Positions 1-8,808 of a DNA stretch of 64,000 nucleotides are shown here, piece after piece. Each line of letters opens with the position of its first letter. Position 1 is the first letter of the stretch. The DNA is from Kitasatospora sp. MAP5-34 (GTDB taxonomy: Bacteria > Actinomycetota > Actinomycetes > Streptomycetales > Streptomycetaceae), in NCBI RefSeq assembly GCF_029894335.1, contig NZ_JARXZC010000029.1:36257-100256 (forward strand). The letters run 5' to 3'. The notes under the pieces are model-generated. The model ran no database searches, was not told the DNA's origin, and saw only the letters and a list, made by a program, of their open reading frames with translations. Position numbers and translations under genes: made by a program.

Positions 1-227
1 TGGTGGCCGACGAAGTCGAAATCGATGGTGAAGACCGGACTGCCGTCGGCCCGGCCCGTCGGACGGGTGGTGAGCCCGCGCCCGGTGAGCTGGAACGGGA
101 CGTTCCACCAGTGGTTTCGCCGCACACTCGCCGCGAGGCGGATCTTGCCCACGACCTGCGCGAAGCGGTGCACCGTCTCCTTGGTGTCCTGCCACTCGGC
201 GAGCGGCATGGGTGGGAACAGCTCCAT
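1..227 (-). CDS. DUF5996 family protein (N-terminal part; runs off window)
   Basis: About 75 codons of a leftward gene whose 3' part lies outside the window. Reading from the ATG at 227 gives MELFPPMPLAEWQDTKET, then a stretch containing VGKIRLA and RRNHWWNVPFQLTGRGL. I recognise this as the N-terminus of the DUF5996 family, conserved proteins of unknown function in actinobacteria. No biochemical role is known to me. The start is supported by the family N-terminus. Confidence in the family is good and in function nil. Confidence 0.75.
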   Translation of the reverse strand, partial: MELFPPMPLAEWQDTKETVHRFAQVVGKIRLAASVRRNHWWNVPFQLTGRGLTTRPTGRADGSPVFTIDFDFVGH

Positions 228-486
228 CGCGTACCCCTTTCCGGCCTGTCCTCCCCGGTTCCACACGCAGTTCCATCATGGCCACGCGGGGCGGCGCACG
301 GCACCTCGCCGGATCGTGCGACGCCGACGGCGGGGCGTGTCAGACAGGGCCTAAGGAGCGCATCGGCACGGGGACCGGCGTGCGGCCGCGGAATAGCGCT
401 TGCACGCGCACCGTTCCGCTACGGGCCGTCGCGGAGCGACAATGGACGGCGGCCGACCAGCCACACCACCCCGGAGGTGCCCGAAC

Positions 487-888
487 ATGCCCGAACGCCA
501 GTCCCCGGTCTCCGACCAGAGCGGCCCCACCGCGCCGGCCGCCACGGGCGCGGGCGCCCCCGTCCGCCGGTTGCGGCCGGCCCAGCTGCTCTTCGAGCCG
601 CAGGCCGACGCTCCGGAGCCGGAACGATTCTTCGACCTCGAATCCATCGACGACCCCGCCGAACTGCTGCGTCGTTCGACCGAGTTGACGCTCGCCTTCC
701 GGGCCGCCGCCGAGCGCGCGACGGACTTCCAGGCGGTCGCGGCCGCCCAGCTCGCCGACCCCCGCCGGTTCGACGCGATCTCGCCCGCCGAGATCGCGTC
801 CCAGGTCGAGTGGACGCCCGACTACGCGGCCCGGATGGTCGAGTACGGCCGCGGCCTGCTGAAGCAGCCGCGCCGCGGCGAGCACTGA
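487..888 (+). CDS. conserved hypothetical protein, 133 aa
   Basis: I do not recognise a named family. The ATG at 487 was chosen over two upstream in-frame ATGs (400, 442) because GGAGGTG lies 7 nt before it. The N-terminal 40 residues are Pro/Ala/Thr-rich and likely disordered. After the segment RLRPAQLLFEPQ the rest is acidic and predicted helical, rich in Ala, Glu and Arg. No signal peptide or membrane segment is visible. It looks like a small cytoplasmic streptomycete protein. It is followed after 16 nt by the next rightward gene, so the two may be co-transcribed. Confidence 0.6.
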   Translation: MPERQSPVSDQSGPTAPAATGAGAPVRRLRPAQLLFEPQADAPEPERFFDLESIDDPAELLRRSTELTLAFRAAAERATDFQAVAAAQLADPRRFDAISPAEIASQVEWTPDYAARMVEYGRGLLKQPRRGEH

Positions 889-904
889 CCCACCGCAGCG
901 GCGG

Positions 905-1636
905 GTGGCGGCGGGTATTCGATCGCCAGTGGCATATGCCGGGCGGGAGGGTACCGGCCTCCCCGGGGCACTGTCCGGCAAACGGCGTTTTCCCTCCGCA
1001 CCCGGCCCGGCGCGCGCCACGCTGCTGGGCGTGGACATCTGGACGTATCAATCCGTGGAGTACGTCACCGTGGCCGGTGAGACCTGGCTGGCTTCGGCGA
1101 GCGAGTACCCGCGCAGCATGCGCGCGCTGTGGCAGTCACGCCCCTGGGCCCCCTCGGTCCTGCCCTGCGGCCGTACCTTCGACGTGATCAGCATGCCTTC
1201 GCTGTTCGGCCGCAGGGTGCTGGACGAACTCTGGGCCTCCGGACCGGGCTGCGGGCCGGTCGCCGCCTTCCGTGGCCGCACCCTGCTGTTCGTCCAGCCG
1301 GGCGCCGCACCCCGGCTGCGGACCCTGCTGGCCTGGGAGGAGTGGGCCCGCGACGTGCCGCCACTGCTCTGCCACGGGACAGGCGACGCCGTGACCGTAC
1401 CCCCCGTCCAGCGGATGGTGGACGCCCCGGACTCCCCCGGCCGGGGGGCGGGCCGCTGGATCGTGGCCCCCGACTCCAAGGAGCCGTGGCTGCCCGGTGC
1501 CGCCGTGGTGCTGTGGGCCTGCGTCCGCGCCTCGCGCGGTCCCAGTGCCACGAACGCCACAGGCTCGGCGGCCTCCGCAGACCCCGCAGGCTCCGGGCCG
1601 GGCACCGGCGGCCTGTACCCCCTGCCCTCGGCCTGA
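905..1636 (+). CDS. bifunctional DNA primase/polymerase-like protein
   Basis: The centre of the protein (LPCGRTFDVISMPSLFGRR, then WEEWARDVPPLLCHGTGDAV) matches the short primase/polymerase N-terminal-domain-like proteins of streptomycetes that often lie next to tRNA-Lys, as here (67 nt upstream of it). The catalytic role of these short proteins is not established. The start is uncertain: GTG 905 gives 243 aa but has no good ribosome binding site, and GTG 1031 (GVDIWTYQ) would remove a 42-residue extension of low complexity. The C-terminus is Ala/Gly/Ser-rich. Confidence 0.55.
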   Translation: MAAGIRSPVAYAGREGTGLPGALSGKRRFPSAPGPARATLLGVDIWTYQSVEYVTVAGETWLASASEYPRSMRALWQSRPWAPSVLPCGRTFDVISMPSLFGRRVLDELWASGPGCGPVAAFRGRTLLFVQPGAAPRLRTLLAWEEWARDVPPLLCHGTGDAVTVPPVQRMVDAPDSPGRGAGRWIVAPDSKEPWLPGAAVVLWACVRASRGPSATNATGSAASADPAGSGPGTGGLYPLPSA

Positions 1637-1703
1637 TACCCGCACGGCGGTATTCGATTTTGGCTCCACCCGGACCCGCTGCTAAAGTTTCGCCTGTCAC
1701 CAA

Positions 1704-1777
1704 GCGCCGCTAGCTCAGTTGGTTAGAGCAGCTGACTCTTAATCAGCGGGTCCGGGGTTCGAGTCCCTGGCGGCGCA
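1704..1777 (+). tRNA. tRNA-Lys (anticodon CTT), copy 1 of 4
   Basis: Acceptor stem GCGCCGC pairs with GCGGCGC. The anticodon arm is GCTGA-CTCTTAA-TCAGC with anticodon CTT, and the T arm contains GGTTCGAGTCC. The discriminator is A and CCA is not encoded. The 74-nt gene is identical to the copies at 24891, 38330 and 48893. Upstream, TTGGCT and TAAAGT separated by 17 nt form a plausible promoter. A hairpin terminator follows at 1788. Confidence 0.97.
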
Positions 1778-1787
1778 CAGTGCACAG

Positions 1788-1825
1788 GCAGTAGGGCCCC
1801 TCGCTCCGGCGAGGGGCCCTACTGC
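1788..1825. terminator. bidirectional hairpin terminator between tRNA-Lys 1 and the aconitase gene
   Basis: A perfect 17-bp inverted repeat (arms 1788-1804 and 1809-1825; stem core AGTAGGGCCCCTCGC) with a TCCG loop, followed by ATTTC. It sits 10 nt after the tRNA and 3 nt from the aconitase stop codon, so it can end transcription from both sides. Confidence 0.85.
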
Positions 1826-1828
1826 ATT

Positions 1829-4507
1829 TCACTCGGCTCGGCCGGGGGCGGACGCCGGGACGAGACCGTCCCTGATGAAGGGAAGCACCCCGCCGGCACC
1901 CAGGTACTCCACCTCGCGGGCGGTCTCGACGGCTGCCGTGGCCGTGAAGGTCACCGACGAGCCGTCAGCGCGGCGGATCCGGACCAGGACCCCGCCGTGC
2001 GGCCGGAGGCTGGACAGGCCGGAGAGGTCGATCTCCTCGGAGCCGTCCAGCCCGTAGTCGGCACTGCTGCGCCCCTTGGGGAACCGCAGCGGAAGCACCC
2101 CCATGCCGACCAGGTTGCTCCGATGAATGCGCTCGAAGCTCTCCGCCAGGACCGCACGGACCCCGAGCAGCGCCGTTCCCTTGGCCGCCCAGTCACGGGC
2201 GCTCCCGCAGCCGTACTCCCGCCCGGCGACCACCACCAGGGGCACGTCGGAGGCTCGGTAGAGCTCAGCTGCGGCGTGGATCGACAGCAGTTCGCCGGAG
2301 GGCCGGTGTCGCGTCCAGGGGCCGACCCGGCCGTCTGCCATGGCGTTCCGAAGCCGTGGGCTGGCGAAGGTCCCTCGGAGCATGACGTGGTGGTTGCCCC
2401 GGCGGCTGCCGTAGCTGTTGAACTCCGGCTCGTCGATCCCCAGACGGGACAGGAAGCGGCCGGCGTCGCCGTCCGGTGTGATCGCCCCGACGGGCGAGAT
2501 GTGGTCGGTGGAGACGCTGTCCCCGAGGAGCGCCAGGATCCGCGCCCCGGTCAGCTCGGCGGGCGCCGGGCCGGTGCTCGGGGTGTCGACGTACGGCGGT
2601 TCGAGGATGTAGCTGGACTCCGCCTCCCAGGTGTACAGCTCCCCCACGGGCGCAGGGAGCGACTGCCAGCGCTCGTCGCCGCTGAACAGGTCCGCGTAGG
2701 CGGAGGCGTACAGTTCGGGGCCCACCGAGGTGCGCACCGCTGCGGCGACCTCCGCCGGTTCGGGCCACAGGTCGCGCAGGTACACCTCGCGCCCGTCGTC
2801 GGCGGTGCCGACGGGTTCGCTGACCAGGTCCTTGGTCACCGTGCCGGCCAGGGCGTAGGCGACCACAAGCCCGGGCGAGGCCAGATACGCCGCGCGGATC
2901 TGCGGGTGCAACCGGCCCTCGAAGTTCCGGTTCCCGCTCAGTACGGCGGCACCGAGGATTCCGTCCTCGGTCACGGCTCGCGCGGCCTCGGGGGTGAGGG
3001 GTCCGCTGTTCCCGTGGCAGGTGGTGCAACCGAACGCCACCACGTCGAAGCCCAGCTTCTTCAGGGGATCGAGCAGCCCGGCCCGGTCGAGGTACTCCGG
3101 CACGGTGCGGCTTCCCGGCGCGAGGCTGGTCTTGGTCCACTCGGGAACCCGCAGACCGAACTCCACCGCCCGCTTGGCCACCAGGCCAGCGATGACCATC
3201 GAGTCAGGGTGCGAGGTGTTGGTGCAGCTCGTCAAGGCGGCGAGCAGCACCGATCCGTCGGCCGGCGCACCGTCCCTGGTCCGCGTCGCGGTCGCGACCG
3301 GCCCACGCGCTCGTGCCAGGCTGTCCGGCACCTCCGCCAGCGGCACCCGCTGGTCGGGCCGATGGGGACCCGCCACGCAGGGTTCCACCGTGGCCAGGTC
3401 GAAGGTGACCGTCTCGGAGTAGCGGATCGCGGACACCGCATCCGGCTGGTGGAACAACTGCTGGGCCCGGCAGTACCGTTCGACCAGCTCCACCTGTTCG
3501 GCGCTCCGACCGGTGGACCGGAGGTAGCGCAGCGTCTCGTCGTCCACCGGGAAGAAGGCCGTGGTGGCCCCGTAGTCGGGCGCCATGTTGGCGACAGTCG
3601 CCCGGTCGTGCACCGCCAGGCTCGCGACGCCCTCGCCGTGGAACTCCAGGATCGCCCCCAGGACCCCGAGGGAGCGCAGGAACTGAGTGATCGTCAACAC
3701 CAGGTCGGTAGCCGTCACACCGGGGCGCAGGCGGCCGGTCAGCCGGACCCCGATCACCCTCGGCGGAGCGAGCAGTACCGGTTCGCCGAGCAGCACGGAC
3801 GTCGCCTCGATGCCGCCGACGCCCCAGCCGAGCACACCGAGCGCGCCCACCATGGACGTGTGGGAGTCCGTGCCGAGGACGGTGTCGGGGCGGGCGAACG
3901 GCCGTCCGTCCTCACCCTCGGTGACGACGGCGACCTGGGCCAGTCGCTCCAGGTTGATCTGGTGGATGATGCCCTTGCCCGGCGGCACGATCCTGAGCTG
4001 CGAAAACGCCTGCCCCGCCCAGCGCAGCAGGGCGTAGCGCTCGCCGTTGCGGGCGAACTCAAGGTTCGTGTTGGTCCGCAGGGCGTCGCGGCCCGAAGCG
4101 TCGACCCGGACGGTGTGGTCCACCACGAGATGGGCCGGAAGCACGGGGTTCACCTGGTCTGCGGAGATGCCGCGCCGGACCGCAGCCGCCCGCAACGCGG
4201 CGAGGTCGAGCAGCACCGGGATACCCGAATAGTCCTGCAGGACCACCCTGGACGGCTGGAACGGCAGGTCCTCGGCCCGGCCGCCGTCGGCGCTCCAGCG
4301 GGCGACGGTGGGCACCAGCTCCGGTCCGCACCGGCCGACAGCGGCCAGGTGGGCAGTGTTCTCCAGCAGGATCCGCGCCACGTACGGCAGCGTCGCGAGG
4401 TCCACGCCGGCCGCCGCCGCGATCTCGGTGAGGTTGTACCGGCTGACGTCGGTCTGCCCGCCGGATCGGCTCTGCGACGGCTGCGGCTGCGGCTGGATAC
4501 TGGTCAT
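1829..4507 (-). CDS. aconitase-family hydro-lyase (variant active site), cluster-associated
   Basis: Full-length (892 aa) AcnA/IRP-type aconitase with a four-domain layout. The three [4Fe-4S] ligands are present: C428 (TSCTN) and C494/C497 (GCTTCHGN). Also present are the GTDSHT motif, the STDH motif near 666, SRRGNHHVM near 701, and the swivel-domain loop YGCGSARDW (765-773). That loop normally reads YGSGSSRDW. The catalytic-base serine (S769) and following arginine (R771) are kept, but the serine between them is Ala770. The mammalian equivalent (Ser643) contacts substrate. This, and its place as last gene of a biosynthetic operon that also encodes an alkylmalate-synthase-like enzyme, suggests isomerisation of a 2-substituted malate rather than citrate, as phosphinomethylmalate isomerase does in phosphinothricin biosynthesis. 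A housekeeping aconitase role cannot be excluded. Confidence 0.88.
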   Translation of the reverse strand: MTSIQPQPQPSQSRSGGQTDVSRYNLTEIAAAAGVDLATLPYVARILLENTAHLAAVGRCGPELVPTVARWSADGGRAEDLPFQPSRVVLQDYSGIPVLLDLAALRAAAVRRGISADQVNPVLPAHLVVDHTVRVDASGRDALRTNTNLEFARNGERYALLRWAGQAFSQLRIVPPGKGIIHQINLERLAQVAVVTEGEDGRPFARPDTVLGTDSHTSMVGALGVLGWGVGGIEATSVLLGEPVLLAPPRVIGVRLTGRLRPGVTATDLVLTITQFLRSLGVLGAILEFHGEGVASLAVHDRATVANMAPDYGATTAFFPVDDETLRYLRSTGRSAEQVELVERYCRAQQLFHQPDAVSAIRYSETVTFDLATVEPCVAGPHRPDQRVPLAEVPDSLARARGPVATATRTRDGAPADGSVLLAALTSCTNTSHPDSMVIAGLVAKRAVEFGLRVPEWTKTSLAPGSRTVPEYLDRAGLLDPLKKLGFDVVAFGCTTCHGNSGPLTPEAARAVTEDGILGAAVLSGNRNFEGRLHPQIRAAYLASPGLVVAYALAGTVTKDLVSEPVGTADDGREVYLRDLWPEPAEVAAAVRTSVGPELYASAYADLFSGDERWQSLPAPVGELYTWEAESSYILEPPYVDTPSTGPAPAELTGARILALLGDSVSTDHISPVGAITPDGDAGRFLSRLGIDEPEFNSYGSRRGNHHVMLRGTFASPRLRNAMADGRVGPWTRHRPSGELLSIHAAAELYRASDVPLVVVAGREYGCGSARDWAAKGTALLGVRAVLAESFERIHRSNLVGMGVLPLRFPKGRSSADYGLDGSEEIDLSGLSSLRPHGGVLVRIRRADGSSVTFTATAAVETAREVEYLGAGGVLPFIRDGLVPASAPGRAE

Positions 4508-4516
4508 GGTCGCGGG

Positions 4517-4602
4517 CTCACTTCTGCGTTCTCACTTCTGCGTTGGAGGCAAATCGGGTCGGCGGCGCCGTGGGAGGACGGTCAGCCATGGGAGGACGGT
4601 CA
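4517..4602. repeat. two tandem duplications in the 92-bp gap upstream of the aconitase gene
   Basis: CTCACTTCTGCGTT is repeated head to tail twice (4517-4530, 4531-4544). An 18-bp unit, GCCGTGGGAGGACGGTCA, is repeated twice with one mismatch (4567-4584, 4585-4602). The second unit covers the stop codon of the adenylation gene. On the transcribed strand the first repeat doubles an AGAAGTGAG segment just before the aconitase ATG, so the effect could be on translation or simply slippage. Confidence 0.75.
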
Positions 4603-6174
4603 GGCGGAGGATTCACGGTCACCGCTCGGGGAGGCGAGCAGGTCCAGCAGCACGGCCTGGTCCAGCTTCCCGTTCGCGCTTCTCGGGAGAGCGTCCACCC
4701 GGCGCACCGTGGGCGGGACCAGGTAGTGGGGTAGCACCTCGGCCAACTCGCCCTGGAGGGATGATGGTTCGGGGCAGGTGTGGTCGCCCCGGTAGAACAG
4801 GGCGAGGCGGTCCCAGGCTCCGTCCGCCCCTGGGACAGGGACGGGGAGTACCGCGCACTCCCTGACGCCGGGCAGGCGGAGCGCGGCGTGCTCGATCTCG
4901 GCAGGCTCCACCCGGTAGCCGGAGATCTTGATCTGCCGGTCGGCCCGCCCCAGGTAGTGCAGCACCCCGTCCGCGTCCCGGCACGCGACATCGCCGGTCC
5001 GGTAGAGCCGGGTCGGGACGCCGTCGAGGTCCGTGGTGACGAACTTCTCGGCATTCGCCCCGGGGTTGTCCAGGTACCCGAGCGCGAGCCCGTCGCCCGC
5101 GACGCAGATCTCGCCCGGCACGCCGTCCGCGACCAGGGCACCGCCGTCGAGGAGGTGCACGGCCGTGGCGGGGGCCGGGCGGCCGATGGGGATGCCATGA
5201 GGTGCGTCGCAGTCCGCCAGGCGCACCGCGCGGGTGGTGGCGAACACACAACTCTCCACCGGTCCGTAGCCGTTCAGCAGCGAGACCTGCGGATGGCGCC
5301 CGACGAAGGAACGGACGTGCGGCACCGACAGCCGCTCTCCGCCGGTCATCACCTGTCGGACGCCGGCGAAGCAGTCGAGATCCTCGTCGACGAAAAGGTT
5401 GAACAGTGAGGCGGTGAGCCAGACGGTATCGACCCCGGCGGACTCGACCAGGCCGCGCAGCTCGCCGGGGAAGAGGTAGTCGCCGTCGACGATCACGCTG
5501 GTGCCACCGGTGGTGAGCATGCCCCACAGTTCCAGGCTGAACGCGTCCCACGGAACCGGGGCGGCCTGTACCGTCACCCGTCCCCGTCCGAAGTCGGCGA
5601 ACGTCCTGCCGTCGAAGAGCCGGGTGGTGGCCCGGTGCGGCGAGACGACTCCCTTCGGAGCACCGGTCGTCCCCGAGGTGAAGAACACCGTCGCGGCGGC
5701 CGAGGCGTCGACGACGGTCGCCGTCGGCACCTTCGCCGAACGGGCCGCCGCCGGGAGCCCGCCCGTCGGCGGTGCCCAGACCGGCGTTCCGGTCTCGGCG
5801 CCGGGCCGGTCGGTCACCAGCAGCCCGGCCCCCAAGGCGCCGACCACCGCGCGCCTCCGGTCGCCGGGCCACCGGTGGTCCAGGGCCGAGTACGCGGCCC
5901 CGCACTTGAGGACGGCCAGCAGTACCGCGACCAGCGTCGGCGAACGCTTCAGCAGAACGGGCACCAACTGTCCCGGGCCGACCCCGAGCCGCTGCAACTC
6001 TGCGGCGTAGGCGTCGGCTGCGGCGTCCAGTACGGCGTAGCTGATCCGCTCGTCCTTGAAGATCAGGGCGACGGCGTCCGGACGGGTCCGGGCCTGCCAG
6101 GTGACCGCCTGGTGGATCGTCTGCCCGACCGTTCCCGTGCGGCGTTCGGTGGCGGAGACGGAGGCACCAGCCAT
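4600..6174 (-). CDS. free-standing NRPS adenylation enzyme (AMP-dependent synthetase)
   Basis: The 524-aa protein has the ordered adenylation core motifs: FFTSGTTGAPKGV (A3), WDAFSLELW (A4), NGYGPVE (A5), YRTGD (A7), GRADRQIKISGYRVEPAEIE (A8) and SANGKLD with the A10 lysine. The Asp of A4 that binds the amino group of alpha-amino acids is present, which favours an amino-acid substrate. It lacks a carrier domain, so it must load a separate one; the carrier in the 10959-12647 protein is the obvious partner. The ATG at 6174 is preceded by AAAGGA. Substrate is not assigned. An acyl-AMP ligase that activates the malate-derived acid is a possible alternative. Confidence 0.9.
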   Translation of the reverse strand: MAGASVSATERRTGTVGQTIHQAVTWQARTRPDAVALIFKDERISYAVLDAAADAYAAELQRLGVGPGQLVPVLLKRSPTLVAVLLAVLKCGAAYSALDHRWPGDRRRAVVGALGAGLLVTDRPGAETGTPVWAPPTGGLPAAARSAKVPTATVVDASAAATVFFTSGTTGAPKGVVSPHRATTRLFDGRTFADFGRGRVTVQAAPVPWDAFSLELWGMLTTGGTSVIVDGDYLFPGELRGLVESAGVDTVWLTASLFNLFVDEDLDCFAGVRQVMTGGERLSVPHVRSFVGRHPQVSLLNGYGPVESCVFATTRAVRLADCDAPHGIPIGRPAPATAVHLLDGGALVADGVPGEICVAGDGLALGYLDNPGANAEKFVTTDLDGVPTRLYRTGDVACRDADGVLHYLGRADRQIKISGYRVEPAEIEHAALRLPGVRECAVLPVPVPGADGAWDRLALFYRGDHTCPEPSSLQGELAEVLPHYLVPPTVRRVDALPRSANGKLDQAVLLDLLASPSGDRESSA

Positions 6175-6282
6175 CGCGTCACTGTCCTTTCTCTCGTTGC
6201 GGCAGCGTTGCAGCGGCCTTGCGGTGGCCTTTCAACGGCCTCGTAGGCCGGGCCGGCGTCGGTTCGTTCGACGGGTGAGCGC

Positions 6283-8010
6283 TCAGGCGCCCAGCCACTC
6301 CAGCCAGGAGCCGAGCGTCAGCAGGGGGAAGACGAGTCCGGCCACGGCCTGATCACCACGGAGGACGCGGCCGAGCAGCTCGTCCAGGCCGTCCGGCCGC
6401 AGTCCTGCGGCGACCAGCCGGTCGCGGTGCCCGGTCAGCTCGGCGTGAACGCGCGGAGCCACCCGGCCGGTCAGCCAGTCCGTGACCGGCGCCCGGAACG
6501 GCTTCTTCACCTCGTCGCCGTACGCGGGCAGTTCGGCCGCGAATGCCCGGCGGAGCGGCAGCTTCGTCTGCCCGTGGTCCACCAGCCGGGAGAACGGCAG
6601 CGACGCGGCGAGCGCGGGGAGCCCGCCGTGCAGGAACGGGGTACGCCCCTCCACTCCCTGGGCCATCAGCAGGTGGTCGGACCGTCGCAGGAGCGGTTCC
6701 AGGCTGTGCTGGTACTCGAACTCCCGCACCACCTCCGCCGCCGGTCGTCCGCCGGCCGGCGGCAACGCCGCACCGAGGGCGTCGCGCGCGGCGGCGTACG
6801 CGTCCGACGGGAGCAGGTCCCGGACGAGTCGTCCTTGGTCCGCCGACAGGTAGAACTCGGCGGGTTCGGTCAGCTCGGCCAGCCGCAGGTAGCTGCGGTA
6901 CCCGCCGAACAGCTCGTCGGCGCCCTCGCCGAGGAGCAGCGCCACGATGCCGCTCTCCCGGGCCAGCCTGGCGAGTGCGGCGTACATCGGCACGCTGGTC
7001 ATCGCCGTCGGCTCGCCCAGCACCCGTACGGCGTCGGCGACCCCGTCGAGCAGGTCGTCCGGTCCGAACCCGATCCACCGGTGCCGCCAGCCGCGCCAGG
7101 CTGTTCCGGTCAGCCGCAGCGCCGAGAGGTCGGTGACACCGTCGCCGCCACCTCTCGGGACCACGCTCACGGTGGCCAGCTCCCGTACGCCCCGGCGGGA
7201 GAGCTCCGTCGCGAGGATGGTGGAGTCCAGACCGCCGCTCAGCGCCAGGCCGAGCGGGCGGTCGGACACCAGGACGCGTTCCACCGCGAGTGAGACGGCG
7301 GCGCGCAGTTCCTCCGGGGTGGCCGGCTCCCGGCCCCCGGTCGGCTGCGGAGCGCCGAGCCCTGCCACCAGTTGCTGCACCCGGCCCTCCTTCAGCAGGA
7401 GCCGACTGCCGGGGGCCACCGGCTCGATGTCCTGGAAGAACGTTCCGCCGTCCACCACCCGGCCGAAGAGCAGGAACTGACCGATGGCCTCCGGGCGGAC
7501 CCGGACCGGACCGAACAGGTCGAGCAGGGCCGGGATCTCCGAAGCGACGGCAGTGCCGTGGGGATGCCTGCGCAGGTACAGCGGCTTGATGCCGAACGGG
7601 TCCCGGGACACCTCGACGCAGCCGTCGGGCGACCGGCGTACCTGCGCGTACATCCCGTCCAGGGCGGAGCAGTCGTGCTCATCGACCGCCTGGCCCTCGT
7701 CGAGCCCGCCGGCCGGCACGGTCGTCCGCCCGGTGCCGGACAGCGCGCCCGGACCGACCGCGTAGACCTCGCCGTTGTAGGCGTACGCGACGGACCCGGC
7801 CTCGGCGGTGAAGGGCACGCGATCATCCGGGAGGCTGCGCAGGCGCAGCCGGCACATGGCGACGGCGGACTGCGCGTCTCCGCACACCCCGTGACCGTCC
7901 GGCCCCCGGTGCAGCAGCTTCTCGATGCCCGCCCCGGCCAGCCGGTCGGCCCTCAGGGCCTGCCCGGACGCCGCGCCGGGGGTCAGGCACACGCCCACGA
8001 CACCGCACAC
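6283..8010 (-). CDS. asparagine synthase (glutamine-hydrolysing)-family amidotransferase
   Basis: A 575-aa AsnB-type protein. The class II glutaminase half has the N-terminal nucleophile Cys2 (MCGVVG), LLHRGPDGHG and AYNGEVY, so glutamine hydrolysis should be intact. The synthetase half has the SGGLDSTI PP-loop (about residues 258-265) and LLGEGADELFGGY. The usual reaction is ATP-dependent amidation of a carboxylate through an acyl-AMP. Beta-lactam synthetases are relatives but generally lack a working glutaminase, so ring closure is the less likely job. The GTG start lies 3 nt after the stop of the methyltransferase gene, so they are translationally coupled. Inferred role: amidation of a carboxylate in the cluster product. 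Confidence 0.88.
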   Translation of the reverse strand: MCGVVGVCLTPGAASGQALRADRLAGAGIEKLLHRGPDGHGVCGDAQSAVAMCRLRLRSLPDDRVPFTAEAGSVAYAYNGEVYAVGPGALSGTGRTTVPAGGLDEGQAVDEHDCSALDGMYAQVRRSPDGCVEVSRDPFGIKPLYLRRHPHGTAVASEIPALLDLFGPVRVRPEAIGQFLLFGRVVDGGTFFQDIEPVAPGSRLLLKEGRVQQLVAGLGAPQPTGGREPATPEELRAAVSLAVERVLVSDRPLGLALSGGLDSTILATELSRRGVRELATVSVVPRGGGDGVTDLSALRLTGTAWRGWRHRWIGFGPDDLLDGVADAVRVLGEPTAMTSVPMYAALARLARESGIVALLLGEGADELFGGYRSYLRLAELTEPAEFYLSADQGRLVRDLLPSDAYAAARDALGAALPPAGGRPAAEVVREFEYQHSLEPLLRRSDHLLMAQGVEGRTPFLHGGLPALAASLPFSRLVDHGQTKLPLRRAFAAELPAYGDEVKKPFRAPVTDWLTGRVAPRVHAELTGHRDRLVAAGLRPDGLDELLGRVLRGDQAVAGLVFPLLTLGSWLEWLGA

Positions 8011-8013
8011 GGG

Positions 8014-8808
8014 TCAGGCCCCGGGCTGGGCGACGGCGGTGTACATGCGGGTCTTCGGCGCCTGGCCGAACTCGCAGTCGGAGAGCAGGCCGAGGCTGCG
8101 GCCGTCGACGTCCGCCTTCTCCAGCAGCGCCAGGATGTCGCCGTGGTCGAAGCGCTGCTCGCGCCCCCGGCCCTGGTACCACTGCAGCAGCAGCTCGGGG
8201 GCGATGTCCCCGTGCGGCAGCAGGGCGTCCGTCAGGACGTCCCCGGCGGCGGCGAAGTCGATCGTCTTCGCCTCGGCGTCGTAGAAGGACTCCAGCGTCC
8301 CGCGCTCCCGGCCGGTCTCGATCATGCGCTCGTCCATCGGGTACAGCCCGAGCTTGATGGAGGCGCGGAGCTGGCCGCCGTCGGCGAGCAGGTCGAGCAT
8401 GCCCTCGACACCCTTGCGCGCCTCGGTCTCGCTGAAGCGGTTCACCAGGCGGTCGTTGAGGACGAACCGCTGGGTGCCGCGCAGGCCCTCGGGGGCGGGG
8501 CGGGTGATGTCGTGCCGGAGGACCTGACAGGAGCCGGCCGGCAGCGCGGAACGCAGATCGGCGCACATGCGCTCGGAGAAGTCCAGGACGGTGACCTCGG
8601 CGCCGCGCGCGATCAGGGCCTCGACCAGGTCCTTGGTGGAGGCGCCCACCACGGTGCAGCGGTCCCCGGCCTGGATGCCCGAGGTGAAGAGGTCGATCTC
8701 CTCCTCGCTCGGCTTGGCGGTGGTCCGGCCGGACTCCCAGAACAGGGAGCCGATCAGGTCCCAGGCCTCGGACTTGCGGTTCTCGGTCTCAATCGTCTGC
8801 GTGGTCAT
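8014..8808 (-). CDS. class I SAM-dependent methyltransferase-like protein
   Basis: The 264-aa protein starts at ATG 8808, which shares one base with the stop of the upstream gene (TGATG). Residues about 48-75 contain TVVGASTKDLVEALIARGAEVTVLDFSE in sense, that is, a Rossmann motif I followed by the acidic end of strand beta-2. The later segment LADGGQLRASIKLG resembles the post-motif region. The acceptor is unknown. Because it lies between the alkylmalate-synthase-like gene and the amidotransferase gene, a carboxyl O-methylation of the malate intermediate is possible, as reported for the methyltransferase of cystargolide biosynthesis. Motif I is atypical (GASTKDL, not GxGxG), so the family call is moderate. 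Confidence 0.7.
   Translation of the reverse strand: MTTQTIETENRKSEAWDLIGSLFWESGRTTAKPSEEEIDLFTSGIQAGDRCTVVGASTKDLVEALIARGAEVTVLDFSERMCADLRSALPAGSCQVLRHDITRPAPEGLRGTQRFVLNDRLVNRFSETEARKGVEGMLDLLADGGQLRASIKLGLYPMDERMIETGRERGTLESFYDAEAKTIDFAAAGDVLTDALLPHGDIAPELLLQWYQGRGREQRFDHGDILALLEKADVDGRSLGLLSDCEFGQAPKTRMYTAVAQPGA

Noticed and set aside
1997..4726. 909-codon open frame on the plus strand opposite the aconitase gene
   Set aside because: It is a by-product of high G+C third-position bias; its translation is low-complexity Arg/Gly/Val-rich and has no motifs.
6283..8010. Beta-lactam synthetase, with the TauD oxygenase as a clavaminate synthase, suggesting a beta-lactam cluster
   Set aside because: The glutaminase Cys2 and its pocket are intact, unlike beta-lactam synthetases, and no carboxyethylarginine synthase or proclavaminate amidinohydrolase gene is present.
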